64,000 nt of DNA, from positions 868,001-932,000 of the forward strand of contig CAVOQE010000001.1 in the NCBI GenBank assembly GCA_963698275.1, given 5' to 3'. Below, piece after piece: positions 51,451 to 59,694 of the stretch. Source of the stretch: Anderseniella sp963698275 (GTDB taxonomy: Bacteria > Pseudomonadota > Alphaproteobacteria > Rhizobiales > Aestuariivirgaceae). A program made the position numbers and the translations under genes. The notes under the pieces were generated by a model that worked only from the letters and a program-made list of their open reading frames with translations, was not told where the DNA came from and did no database searches. How positions within the stretch are numbered: the stretch's first letter is position 1; each line of letters begins with the position of its first letter.

Positions 51451-52418
51451 GCAGGCCTGAAATTTTCATCGAAGAATTTCAGCCAGTTGCCGCCCATTAC
51501 CCTGGCGGTGTCTTCGTGCGACATGCCGACGGCTTTCAGTCCGGTTGCTATATTGTCGAAATCCCTGTTGCCGGTGAACCAGCCTGGTTGGGGCGGGAAG
51601 CCGGCATTGTCCTTTGAGCCTTCGCCATAGTCGATCTGTTTCGACCAGCGCCCGACCCGCATCCATTCCACCACACTGTCGGGCTGATCCTGGCACAGGT
51701 CCGATCCGATGCCGAGATGGTCAATCCCGATCATGTCGGCGGTGCGGGCTATCATTTCGCAAAAACTCTCAACCGTACACTCCGACCCGCCTTTGAGATG
51801 ATGCGGATACAGCGAAAAGCCCAGCATGCCGCCTGAGGCCGCCAATGCCTTCAACACCGTGTCCGACTTGTTGCGCAGGCCGTCGTGCCAGAATTTCGGA
51901 TTGGCATGGGTGATGGCGATGGGGCGGGTGGAATGATCAATGGCGTCCAGCGTGGAGCGTTCAGCCGAATGGGACATGTCGACCACCAGGCCGACCCGGT
52001 TCATTTCATGCACCACCTGTTTTCCCATGCGGGTCAGGCCGGTGTCGTCTGCCTCATAGGCGCCGGTGGCCAGCAGGGACTGGTTGTTATAGGTCAACTG
52101 CATGAAGCGCACGCCGAGCGTGTGCAGGATTTCCACCAGGGAGATATCGTCTTCGATCGGTGAACAGTTCTGCAGGCCGAAGAAGATGGCGGTGCGACCC
52201 TGCCTGTTGGCGCTGCGCACGTCATCGCCGGTGGTGCCCTTGACGATCAGGTCCGGGTACTGCTCGAACCAGCGGTTCCACTGTTCCAGGTTGGCGACCG
52301 TTTCACGAAAGTTCTCGTGATAACAGATGGTGACATGCACCGCGTCCACGCCGCCGTCGCGCATCTGCCGGAAAATTTTCTCCGAATAGTTGCAGTACTG
52401 CAATCCATCAATCAGCAC
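51447..52418 (-). CDS. membrane dipeptidase (peptidase M19) family protein, atypical metal site
   Basis: 323 residues from a GTG start at 52418. M19 blocks are present: HVTICYHENFRETVANLEQW, GRTAIFFGLQNCSPIEDDISLVEILHTLGVRFMQLTYNNQSLLATG, then LVVDMSHSAERSTLDAI, PIAITHANPKFWHDGLRNKSD and DHLGIGSDLCQD. The N-terminal HxD zinc pair of classical renal dipeptidases is replaced by IDGLQYCN, so the first metal site must differ. This sub-family is common beside betaine/N-methyl amino-acid catabolic genes in alphaproteobacteria. Its TAG stop is provided by repeat copy D. Confidence 0.82.
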   Translation of the reverse strand: MLIDGLQYCNYSEKIFRQMRDGGVDAVHVTICYHENFRETVANLEQWNRWFEQYPDLIVKGTTGDDVRSANRQGRTAIFFGLQNCSPIEDDISLVEILHTLGVRFMQLTYNNQSLLATGAYEADDTGLTRMGKQVVHEMNRVGLVVDMSHSAERSTLDAIDHSTRPIAITHANPKFWHDGLRNKSDTVLKALAASGGMLGFSLYPHHLKGGSECTVESFCEMIARTADMIGIDHLGIGSDLCQDQPDSVVEWMRVGRWSKQIDYGEGSKDNAGFPPQPGWFTGNRDFDNIATGLKAVGMSHEDTARVMGGNWLKFFDENFRPA

Positions 52419-52644
52419 GTGGCAACCCTCCAGGACCTTTGCATTGAAGGCTCAAACTGGCAGAAAGGCGGCCGCTTGACCAGTGTGCAAAATGACAATG
52501 CCGACGTGCGGAACGCAGGTCTGGCCAGAATCGCATACCGGCCTCATTGTAGTATTTACAGGTTCCGGTGATTTTCTGCAAAACAGCCCACCTGCTGAGT
52601 GAAAAGATCAAAAAACCCAATTGAAACAGCGGTTTAATTTTTTT

Positions 52645-52672
52645 CTTGCAATGAGAACAAAATGAGTACAAT
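52645..52672 (+). promoter_or_regulatory. putative recA promoter
   Basis: CTTGCA (52645-52650), 16-base spacer, TACAAT (52667-52672), resembling a sigma-70 promoter, with the SOS operator directly downstream over the expected transcription start. Confidence 0.45.
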
Positions 52673-52678
52673 ACTGAA

Positions 52679-52693
52679 GAACAAAGCCGGAAC
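52679..52693 (+). promoter_or_regulatory. LexA/SOS operator (GAAC-N7-GAAC) of recA
   Basis: GAAC-AAAGCCG-GAAC matches exactly the alphaproteobacterial LexA box (GTTC-N7-GTTC read on the other strand). It lies seven bases after the putative -10 element, so bound LexA would block RNA polymerase. A second, imperfect copy, GAAC-AAAATGA-GTAC, is at 52655-52669. Confidence 0.8.
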
Positions 52694-52747
52694 GAACAGA
52701 TTGTCTGGCGAGCAGCAACGCAATATGAAATAAGGAGTATGAGTGTC

Positions 52748-53863
52748 ATGGGGCAAGCGAACCTCAAAGTTGTGGAAAGTGGTTCAATGGACAAGCAAAA
52801 GGCTCTGGAAGCTGCATTGGGGCAGATTGAGCGGGCTTTTGGAAAAGGCTCGGTGATGAAGCTGGGCTCCAGTTCGTCCATTGAGGTCGCTGCCATTTCA
52901 TCCGGCTCCATTGGTCTGGACATTGCGCTTGGTATCGGCGGTCTGCCGACAGGGCGCGTGATTGAGATTTACGGGCCGGAATCTTCCGGCAAGACAACCC
53001 TGGCACTGCATGTTGTAGCCGAATGCCAGAAGCGTGGCGGCATTTGCGCCTTCATTGATGCTGAACATGCACTTGACCCGATTTACGCCCGCAAGCTCGG
53101 CGTTGATGTGGACGAGCTGTTGATTTCACAGCCCGACACCGGCGAGCAGGGTCTGGAGATTGCCGACACGCTGGTACGCTCCGGCGCTGTCGAGGTTCTG
53201 GTGATTGACTCCGTTGCCGCCCTGACGCCTCGTGCCGAGCTTGAAGGCGACATGGGTGACTCCCTGCCGGGCCTGCAGGCCCGCCTGATGAGCCAGGCGC
53301 TGCGCAAGCTGACCGGGTCGATCTCCAAGACCGGTTGCATGGTGATCTTCATCAACCAGATTCGCATGAAGATCGGTGTCATGTTCGGTAACCCTGAAAC
53401 CACAACAGGCGGCAACGCGCTCAAATTCTATTCATCGGTGCGTCTCGACATTCGCCGCATCGGCGCGATCAAGGATCGCGACGAAGTGGTTGGCAACCAG
53501 ACCCGTGTGAAGGTTGTGAAAAACAAGGTTGCACCGCCATTCCGGCAGGTTGAATTCGACATCATGTACGGTGAGGGCATATCCAAGGTTGGAGAGCTGC
53601 TTGATCTCGGTGTCACCGGCGGTATCGTTGAAAAGTCCGGATCCTGGTTCTCCTATAATGGTGAGCGGGTGGGCCAGGGCCGCGAGAATGCGAAAACCTT
53701 CCTGCGCGACAATCCTGATATTGCCACGGCCATTGAAGCCGCAATCCGCGAAAATGCCGGGCTTATAGCTGACCGGATCATCGATCCTGAAAGCGTCAAG
53801 GCCGATGCGGATGGCGTCATCGAGGACGACCTGCCATTGGCAGCCGCTGGTAAGGACAAATAA
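52748..53863 (+). CDS. recA: recombinase RecA
   Basis: 371 residues from ATG 52748; an in-frame ATG at 52739 lies only one base from the AAGGAG ribosome site, so the later start, with a 10-base spacing, is preferred. Core motifs: Walker A GPESSGKTT, AFIDAEHALDP, Walker B VLVIDSVAALTPRAELEGDMGD, loop L2 NQIRMKIGVMFGNPETTTGGNALKFYSSVR, and the acidic C-terminus. RecA forms filaments on single-stranded DNA, drives strand exchange and activates LexA self-cleavage. Control by LexA is visible in the promoter. The terminator-like hairpin at 54046-54075 lies between it and alaS. Confidence 0.98.
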   Translation: MGQANLKVVESGSMDKQKALEAALGQIERAFGKGSVMKLGSSSSIEVAAISSGSIGLDIALGIGGLPTGRVIEIYGPESSGKTTLALHVVAECQKRGGICAFIDAEHALDPIYARKLGVDVDELLISQPDTGEQGLEIADTLVRSGAVEVLVIDSVAALTPRAELEGDMGDSLPGLQARLMSQALRKLTGSISKTGCMVIFINQIRMKIGVMFGNPETTTGGNALKFYSSVRLDIRRIGAIKDRDEVVGNQTRVKVVKNKVAPPFRQVEFDIMYGEGISKVGELLDLGVTGGIVEKSGSWFSYNGERVGQGRENAKTFLRDNPDIATAIEAAIRENAGLIADRIIDPESVKADADGVIEDDLPLAAAGKDK

Positions 53864-54196
53864 TTTTGGACGGTTTCGCAGTCCGATCCCTGTCGGGCTG
53901 CGTTAACCGGCATGTGAGTTGTGTTGGAATTCAGGTTACCACCTGAAGATTGGCCGGTGCCGGGATTTGAGTCTCCCCCCAAACCCCTGACCCTCATCCG
54001 GTCCGGCCTTGCAGGATCATTGACGCCCCATCAGATCCTGCCTTCAAACGCCTTCCCGCCACCGGGAGGGCGTTTGTGTATTTTCAAACTGTCGGTCAAT
54101 GCCTGATCATTCAACGGATTTATGGACAACATCACCGGTGCGGGTATAAATGCGCCCTCAACACATTCATCTATTTCAAAGCAGGCTTTCAATTCC
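53864..54196. other. recA-alaS spacer with two hairpins, no gene
   Basis: 333 bases. GCAGGATC (54011-54018) and GATCCTGC (54034-54041) form one inverted repeat, followed at once by the terminator at 54046. The alaS promoter should lie within the last 120 bases. No reading frame of interest. Confidence 0.5.
54046..54075 (+). terminator. probable Rho-independent terminator of recA
   Basis: AAACGCCTTCCCG and CGGGAGGGCGTTT pair over 13 bases with one T-G wobble and a short loop, followed by GTGTATTTTC. Confidence 0.7.
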
Positions 54197-56857
54197 ATGT
54201 CAGGCGTCAACGAAATACGCTCCACCTTCCTCGATTACTTCGTGAAAAATGGTCACGAGGAAGTGGCGTCATCGTCACTTGTTCCGCACAATGACCCGAC
54301 GCTGATGTTCACCAATGCCGGCATGGTGCAGTTCAAGAACGTGTTTACCGGACTTGAAAAACGGCCATACAGTCGGGCAGTGACATCGCAGAAATGCGTT
54401 CGCGCCGGCGGCAAGCACAATGACCTGGACAATGTCGGCTACACCGCGCGCCACCACACCTTCTTTGAGATGCTCGGTAATTTCTCGTTCGGGGATTACT
54501 TCAAGGAACACGCCATTGAACTGGCGTGGAACCTGATCACCAAAGAATACGGACTGGATGCGAAGCGTCTGCTGGTCACTGTCTATCACACCGATGATGA
54601 GGCGTTTGACCTGTGGAAGAAAATCGCCGGCCTGTCTGACGACAGGATCATTCGGATCCCGACCCATGACAATTTCTGGGCCATGGGCGATACCGGGCCG
54701 TGCGGGCCGTGCTCGGAAATTTTCTACGATCATGGCGACCACATTCCCGGTGGACCTCCCGGATCACCGGATGAGGACGGGGACCGGTTCATCGAAATCT
54801 GGAACCTGGTGTTCATGCAGTATGAACAGGTGACGGTTGATGACCGCCAGGAGCTGCCGCGGCCATCGATTGACACCGGCATGGGGCTTGAGCGTATCTC
54901 CGCACTGCTGCAGGGCAGCCATGACAATTACGAGACCGATCTGTTCAGAGCCCTGATTGCCTCGATTGAGGAGCAGACGGGCGTAGAGGCCACTGGACCG
55001 AACAAGGCGTCAAACCGTGTTATCGCTGATCATCTGCGGGCCACATCGTTCCTGATTGCAGACGGTGTGCTGCCGTCCAATGAGGGCAGGGGCTATGTGT
55101 TGCGGCGCATCATGCGCCGCGCCATGCGCCATGCCGAACTGCTGGGCGTCACGGAACCGTTGATGTGGAAACTGGTGCCGGCGCTGCAACGTGAAATGGC
55201 ACAGGCGTTCCCGGAACTGTCGCGGGCGGGAGACCTGATCACCGAGACCCTGCGGCTGGAGGAAACCCGTTTTCGCAAGACGCTGGAGCGCGGACTGAAA
55301 ATGCTCGATGACGAGTCGAGCGGCCTGTCTGCGGGTGACCGGTTTTCCGGCGATGTCGCCTTCAAGCTCTATGACACTTACGGCTTTCCACTTGACCTGA
55401 CGGAAGATGCGCTGCGGGCGCGGGACATCTCCGTTGACACCGATGCCTTCAACACGGCGATGGACAAGCAAAAGGCTGATGCGCGCAAGGCATGGGTGGG
55501 CTCCGGTGACACCAATACGGACGCCGTCTGGTTCGACGTGCGCGACAAGACCGGGGCAACCGACTTTCTCGGCTATGAAACCGAGACCGCCGAAGGTGTC
55601 ATCTCGGCCATCGTCACCGGCGACGGCAAGATGCTGGAAACGGCTGCAAAAGGTGACAAGGTTTCCATCATCGTCAACCAGACACCGTTTTATGGTGAAA
55701 GCGGTGGTCAGAGCGGTGATCAAGGCGTTATGAAGACCGCCGGCGGTGCCCGGATCAAGATTGCCGATACGCAAAAACGGCTCGGTGACCTGTTTGTCCA
55801 TATTGCCGAGGTTGAAGACGGTAACATCGCAGTAGGCGATGCGGTGGAAATGCTGGTCGACAATGACCGGCGGTCCGGCAACCGCATTCACCATTCAGCC
55901 ACTCATCTGGTGCACGAAGCATTGCGACAGGTGCTGGGAAACCACGTGGTCCAGAAAGGTTCACTGGTCGAGCCGGGACGGTTCAGATTTGACTTTGCGC
56001 ATCCCAAGGCCCTGTCAGACAACGAGCTTGAGCAGGTCGAGCAGATCGCAAACAAGGTGGTCATGCAGAACGATGCCGTGTCGACCAGGCTGATGAGTGT
56101 CGATGAAGCCATAGAGCAGGGCGCCATGGCCCTGTTCGGTGAAAAGTACGGCGACGAAGTCCGGGTTGTTTCCATGGGCGTACAGCCCGGCGGCGGCAAC
56201 AAACAGGTTTATTCGATGGAACTTTGCGGCGGCACTCATGTGGGCCGAACCGGTGATATCGGCCTGGTGCGGGTGGTATCGGAAGCTGCCTCGGCTGCCG
56301 GTGTGCGCCGCATCGAGGCACTGGCCGGTGATGCTGCCCGGCAGTATCTTGAAACCCGCGACAGGCAGGTATCGCGCATTGCCGGGCTGTTGAAAGCAGC
56401 ACCTGATGATGTTGAAACACGGGTTGCCGCCCTGGTCGAGGAACGCAAGAACCTGGAACGTGAACTGGCGGATGCCAGGAAGAAACTCGCCATGGGCGGC
56501 GGAGGCACATCCGGCGGCAGCGCCATTGAGGATATTGGTGATGTCAAGCTGCTGGCTCGCGTGCTGGACGGGTTGAACCCGAAAGACCTTCGCGGCGCTA
56601 TTGATGATGGCAAGGCGCAGGTCGGGTCAGGCGTTGTGGCACTTGTCGCCGTCAATGACGGCAAGGCAGCGGTTGGCGTAGGCGTCACGGATGACCTTAA
56701 AGACAAACTGAGCGCGGTTGAGTTGGTCAAGGCCGGTGTTGAAGCTGTCGGCGGCAAGGGCGGCGGTGGCCGCCCGGACATGGCCCAGGGCGGCGGCCCT
56801 GACGGCAGCAAGGCGGATTCCGCCCTTGATGCCATTCGCGCGGCGCTGGCGGGATAG
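54197..56857 (+). CDS. alaS: alanyl-tRNA synthetase
   Basis: 886 residues from ATG 54197, the start seen in homologs (MSGVNEIRSTFLDYFVKNGH), not the frame opening at 54122. Class II catalytic motifs: SSLVPHNDPTLMFTNAGMVQFKN, ARHHTFFEMLGNFSFGDYFK, and TGMGLERI. The editing domain has the zinc site RIHHSATHLVHEALR and SMELCGGTHVGRTGDIG. The C-terminal glycine-rich GGGRPDMAQGGGPD is the C-Ala ending. It charges tRNA-Ala and clears mischarged Ser/Gly. The recA-alaS order is typical of alphaproteobacteria. Confidence 0.98.
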   Translation: MSGVNEIRSTFLDYFVKNGHEEVASSSLVPHNDPTLMFTNAGMVQFKNVFTGLEKRPYSRAVTSQKCVRAGGKHNDLDNVGYTARHHTFFEMLGNFSFGDYFKEHAIELAWNLITKEYGLDAKRLLVTVYHTDDEAFDLWKKIAGLSDDRIIRIPTHDNFWAMGDTGPCGPCSEIFYDHGDHIPGGPPGSPDEDGDRFIEIWNLVFMQYEQVTVDDRQELPRPSIDTGMGLERISALLQGSHDNYETDLFRALIASIEEQTGVEATGPNKASNRVIADHLRATSFLIADGVLPSNEGRGYVLRRIMRRAMRHAELLGVTEPLMWKLVPALQREMAQAFPELSRAGDLITETLRLEETRFRKTLERGLKMLDDESSGLSAGDRFSGDVAFKLYDTYGFPLDLTEDALRARDISVDTDAFNTAMDKQKADARKAWVGSGDTNTDAVWFDVRDKTGATDFLGYETETAEGVISAIVTGDGKMLETAAKGDKVSIIVNQTPFYGESGGQSGDQGVMKTAGGARIKIADTQKRLGDLFVHIAEVEDGNIAVGDAVEMLVDNDRRSGNRIHHSATHLVHEALRQVLGNHVVQKGSLVEPGRFRFDFAHPKALSDNELEQVEQIANKVVMQNDAVSTRLMSVDEAIEQGAMALFGEKYGDEVRVVSMGVQPGGGNKQVYSMELCGGTHVGRTGDIGLVRVVSEAASAAGVRRIEALAGDAARQYLETRDRQVSRIAGLLKAAPDDVETRVAALVEERKNLERELADARKKLAMGGGGTSGGSAIEDIGDVKLLARVLDGLNPKDLRGAIDDGKAQVGSGVVALVAVNDGKAAVGVGVTDDLKDKLSAVELVKAGVEAVGGKGGGGRPDMAQGGGPDGSKADSALDAIRAALAG

Positions 56858-57214
56858 CCGGGGTCAGAACCAACCATCCAGCCCATGCTGGACAACCCGC
56901 GCAGGGCCATACCTTGCCCGGGTCCAGTTCAAACCGTACGCTGCCTGATACCGGCACGCACCTGCCTGTCGTGCCCGGCCATGTCAACGGCAATGCTTTG
57001 ATAATACGTGCAACCAGTTAAGTCCTCCCTTCTGCCTGTATGGCGTATGCAATGGAGCGGAGAGGTTTCCATGCCCAGCTGAAATTTCCAAAATTTCATT
57101 CCTGAATTTCTCTACTGCGACCAAATGGCGAGTTTTATGTCGCAGAAGAGCTTGACCGGCTATGTCCTGCGGTGCCAATAACGAAAATCGATTACTGAAC
57201 TGGAGTGAACGCGA
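56858..57214. other. dmdA upstream region with inverted repeats, no gene
   Basis: 357 bases. GAAATTT-CCA-AAATTTC at 57081-57097 is a perfect 7-base inverted repeat, followed by the partly similar GAATTTC at 57104-57110. CTGCGAC (57115-57121) and GTCGCAG (57139-57145) form another. These are good candidates for binding sites of a DMSP- or acrylate-responsive regulator, though no regulator gene is adjacent. Confidence 0.5.
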
Positions 57215-58318
57215 TTGGCCCTAATTTCCCCATCCCGCAGACTGCGGCGCACGCCTTTTTCGGACGGTGTCGAAGCGGCAGGCGTCAAGGCCTATACCGT
57301 CTATAATCACATGCTCTTGCCCACCGTTTTCCGCTCGGTGCAAGAGGATTACCGCCACCTCAAAGAGGCGGTACAGGTCTGGGATGTCGCCTGTGAGCGT
57401 CAGGTTGAAGTACGTGGCCCCGATGCCGGGCGCCTTATACAACTTCTCACCCCACGTGATCTGCGGTCGATGCAGCCGGGGCAGTGCTATTACGTACCTA
57501 TCGTCGATGAAACCGGCGGCATGCTGAATGATCCCGTTGCCGTCAAACTGACGGAGGACCGGTGGTGGATTTCGATCGCTGACAGCGACCTGCTGTACTG
57601 GATCAAGGGACTTGCCTATGGCTACCGGCTGGACGTGCTGATCGATGAGCCCGATGTGTCGCCGTTGGCAGTTCAGGGACCGCGCGCCGATGACCTTATG
57701 GCTGCAGTCTTCGGCGACCAGGTGCGCCAGATTCGCTTCTTCCGCTTCATGCCTTTGAATTTTCAGGGCCGTGATCTGGTGGTTGCGCGGTCGGGCTATT
57801 CCAAACAGGGCGGTTTCGAGATCTACGTCGAAGGCGAAGATATCGGCATGCCGCTGTGGAATGCGCTGATGGAAGCAGGAAAGAGCATGGACGTTCATGC
57901 AGGCTGCCCCAATATGATCGAACGCATCGAAGGCGGGCTTCTGTCTTACGGCAACGATATGACGGATGACAATACGCCACACGAATGCGGACTGGGGCGT
58001 TTCTGTAACACCCACACCGCTATCGGCTGCATTGGACGCGACGCACTTCTGCGGGTTGCCGCAGAAGGGCCGGTGAAACAGATTCGCGCCATTTCCATTG
58101 ACGGTGGTCCGGTACCGGTCTGTGACAGGTATTGGCCGCTTTTGGCCGATGGCAATGTTGTGGGCCGGGTGTCCTCGACAGCCTGGTCGCCGGATTTCGA
58201 CACCAATGTCGCCATTGGGATGGTGCGCATGACGCACTGGGACGAAGGCAAACAACTGATCGTGGAAGCTCCTGATGGTTCGCGCCAGGCCACCGTTCAG
58301 GGAAAATTCTGGAATTAG
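57215..58318 (+). CDS. dmdA: dimethylsulfoniopropionate demethylase DmdA (GcvT-like)
   Basis: 367 residues starting with TTG at 57215; GGAG lies nine bases upstream. The N-terminus (RRLRRTPFSDGVEAAGVKAYTVYNHMLLPT) and the blocks QVWDVACERQVEVRGPDAGRLIQLLTPRDLR, QCYYVPIVDETGGMLNDPVAVKL, WWISIADSDLLYWIKG, SGYSKQGGFEIYVEG, GCPNMIERIEGGLLSYGNDM and THWDEGKQL match DmdA rather than glycine-cleavage GcvT. DmdA moves a methyl group from DMSP to tetrahydrofolate, giving methylmercaptopropionate. This is a marker of marine bacteria that use algal DMSP. No dmdBCD genes are in the window. Confidence 0.88.
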   Translation: MALISPSRRLRRTPFSDGVEAAGVKAYTVYNHMLLPTVFRSVQEDYRHLKEAVQVWDVACERQVEVRGPDAGRLIQLLTPRDLRSMQPGQCYYVPIVDETGGMLNDPVAVKLTEDRWWISIADSDLLYWIKGLAYGYRLDVLIDEPDVSPLAVQGPRADDLMAAVFGDQVRQIRFFRFMPLNFQGRDLVVARSGYSKQGGFEIYVEGEDIGMPLWNALMEAGKSMDVHAGCPNMIERIEGGLLSYGNDMTDDNTPHECGLGRFCNTHTAIGCIGRDALLRVAAEGPVKQIRAISIDGGPVPVCDRYWPLLADGNVVGRVSSTAWSPDFDTNVAIGMVRMTHWDEGKQLIVEAPDGSRQATVQGKFWN

Positions 58319-58328
58319 GGTCCTGACC

Positions 58329-58799
58329 CTACGGTGTCCACTCATCGGTATCGTGATCGGGGTGCTGACGGCATGCCAGTTTTGCCAGGTCTTGCGGCGT
58401 GCGGTCGTCCGCAGTGGAATGGCCGGGTAGGGTGGTGATCTGGTCGAACCATGCCTGCTTGCTCTCAACGCCCACCTCGTCAACCGGCGGTGCGATATCG
58501 GGCGTATCCAGTGAACCCACGGTGAATTCATAGTTCACATCGCCGGCTTCATGCATGTAGAGCGGTGTGCCGCACTTTTCGCAAAAACCGCGCACCGTGA
58601 TCGGGGTTGAGGGAAACTCGGTTGCCTTGCCCCGGGTCCATTCAAGCTGGTTCACAGGCGTGGTGAGCAGCACCATGCCGAAATTGCCGCCGGCTTTCTG
58701 GCACATCCGGCAATGGCAGATGCCGGAGTGGCCCAGAGGTCCGGTTAGCCGGTAGCGCACCGCGCCGCACTGACAGCCGCCTGAATGGGTATCTGTCAT
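58329..58799 (-). CDS. GFA family (glutathione-dependent formaldehyde-activating-like) zinc protein
   Basis: 156 residues from ATG 58799. The zinc-binding cysteine clusters of the Gfa fold are clear: GGCQCGAVRYRL (Cys9, Cys11), ICHCRMCQK (Cys28, Cys30, Cys33), and GFCEKCGTPLYM. The remainder is the family's beta-rich body (FTVGSLDTPD). Enzymatic activity of most members is unproven; formaldehyde handling would fit next to a demethylase gene but is only inference. Its ATG overlaps the TAA stop of the PhyH gene (TAATG), so the two are coupled. The end converges on dmdA with a ten-base gap. Confidence 0.85.
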   Translation of the reverse strand: MTDTHSGGCQCGAVRYRLTGPLGHSGICHCRMCQKAGGNFGMVLLTTPVNQLEWTRGKATEFPSTPITVRGFCEKCGTPLYMHEAGDVNYEFTVGSLDTPDIAPPVDEVGVESKQAWFDQITTLPGHSTADDRTPQDLAKLACRQHPDHDTDEWTP

Positions 58800-59611
58800 T
58801 ACGGGCGTTGCCACACCACCGGAAACCAGTCTTCCGGCAGCACATCGCCCATGTTCAGGTTCAGGCCCATTTCGTCAAACGGTGGCGACACGGCGTGGGA
58901 GCGCGCGACATAGCGGCAATCCTCGCCGATGAAGCGGAAGCTGACAGCGCGCCTGCGAGTCCCTGAAGTGTTGGGCGGTGCGTTGTGCAAGGTGTGATAG
59001 TCGAAGGCAACAGCATCACCGGGTTCCAGGTCCCAGGCGCGCAGATCAGCCGCCTGTTCGGTTTCGTCAATGTCGGGGAAGGGGTGATAGACAGAGGTAT
59101 CGCCTTCAAGCGGTTCCAGTGTCTTGAAGCGGCGCGGTACGTAAGTTACCGAGCCTTTATGGCTACCGGCTATGAAATGAGGGCACACGGCCTCAGACAC
59201 CGGATCAAGCGGCACCCAGATGGAAACGGTCTTGCTGCCGTCCAGGCAGTAATACGGCAGGTCCTGATGCCACGGCGTCGGATCGGCCGTGCCGGGTTCC
59301 TTGACCAGCACATGTTCATGAAACAGTTGGGTGCGCGATGCAGCCATCAGTTCACCGGCGATGGCGCCCAGCGGGCCCTGGTCGCACACGTCCTTGTAAG
59401 CAGCGATGCGCTGCCAGTTGACATAATCGCCGAAGTAAGCGCCGGGCTTGCCTTCTTCTGTATGATTTTTTCCGTAAGGGCCTGGGGTTAGCATGTTTTC
59501 TTCAATAGCGGTCTCAAGCCGGTTGCGCCATTCAGTGGGAATGACATTTCGCAACACGCACACGCCGTCCCGGCTGAAGTCTTCGCGGGTCTGGGCTGAA
59601 ATCGTACTCAT
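58799..59611 (-). CDS. phytanoyl-CoA dioxygenase (PhyH) family protein
   Basis: 270 residues from ATG 59611; the frame reaches 59692 without family similarity. Fe(II)/2-oxoglutarate oxygenase site: His115 and Asp117 (TPWHQDLPYYCLDG), distal His209 (FDYHTLHNAPPN) and Arg219/220 (TSGTRRRAVSFRF). The double-stranded beta-helix blocks SIWVPLDPV and LRAWDLEPGDAVAF are present. Members hydroxylate very different compounds (phytanoyl-CoA, ectoine, phosphonates). Operon with the GFA protein and neighbourhood with dmdA suggest a role in the catabolism of a methylated or marine osmolyte; substrate unknown. Confidence 0.85.
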   Translation of the reverse strand: MSTISAQTREDFSRDGVCVLRNVIPTEWRNRLETAIEENMLTPGPYGKNHTEEGKPGAYFGDYVNWQRIAAYKDVCDQGPLGAIAGELMAASRTQLFHEHVLVKEPGTADPTPWHQDLPYYCLDGSKTVSIWVPLDPVSEAVCPHFIAGSHKGSVTYVPRRFKTLEPLEGDTSVYHPFPDIDETEQAADLRAWDLEPGDAVAFDYHTLHNAPPNTSGTRRRAVSFRFIGEDCRYVARSHAVSPPFDEMGLNLNMGDVLPEDWFPVVWQRP

Positions 59612-59694
59612 GCTGGCCTCCGTTTCCTGATGTTGAAGCTGCAGCATGCCTGAAGCCTGCGTTGACGGCAATCTGGCAGTTTCCATCCGCACGG

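Larger units (their letters stand above)
52419..52738. other. recA promoter region
   Basis: 320 bases without a gene between the divergent M19 gene and recA. The first 200 bases contain nothing I can name; the last 100 hold a putative promoter and an SOS operator (separate entries). Confidence 0.5.

Noticed and set aside
57221..58531. 436-codon minus-strand frame opposite dmdA
   Set aside because: It spans dmdA and the end of the GFA gene and shows no family motifs, while the plus strand matches DmdA along its whole length.
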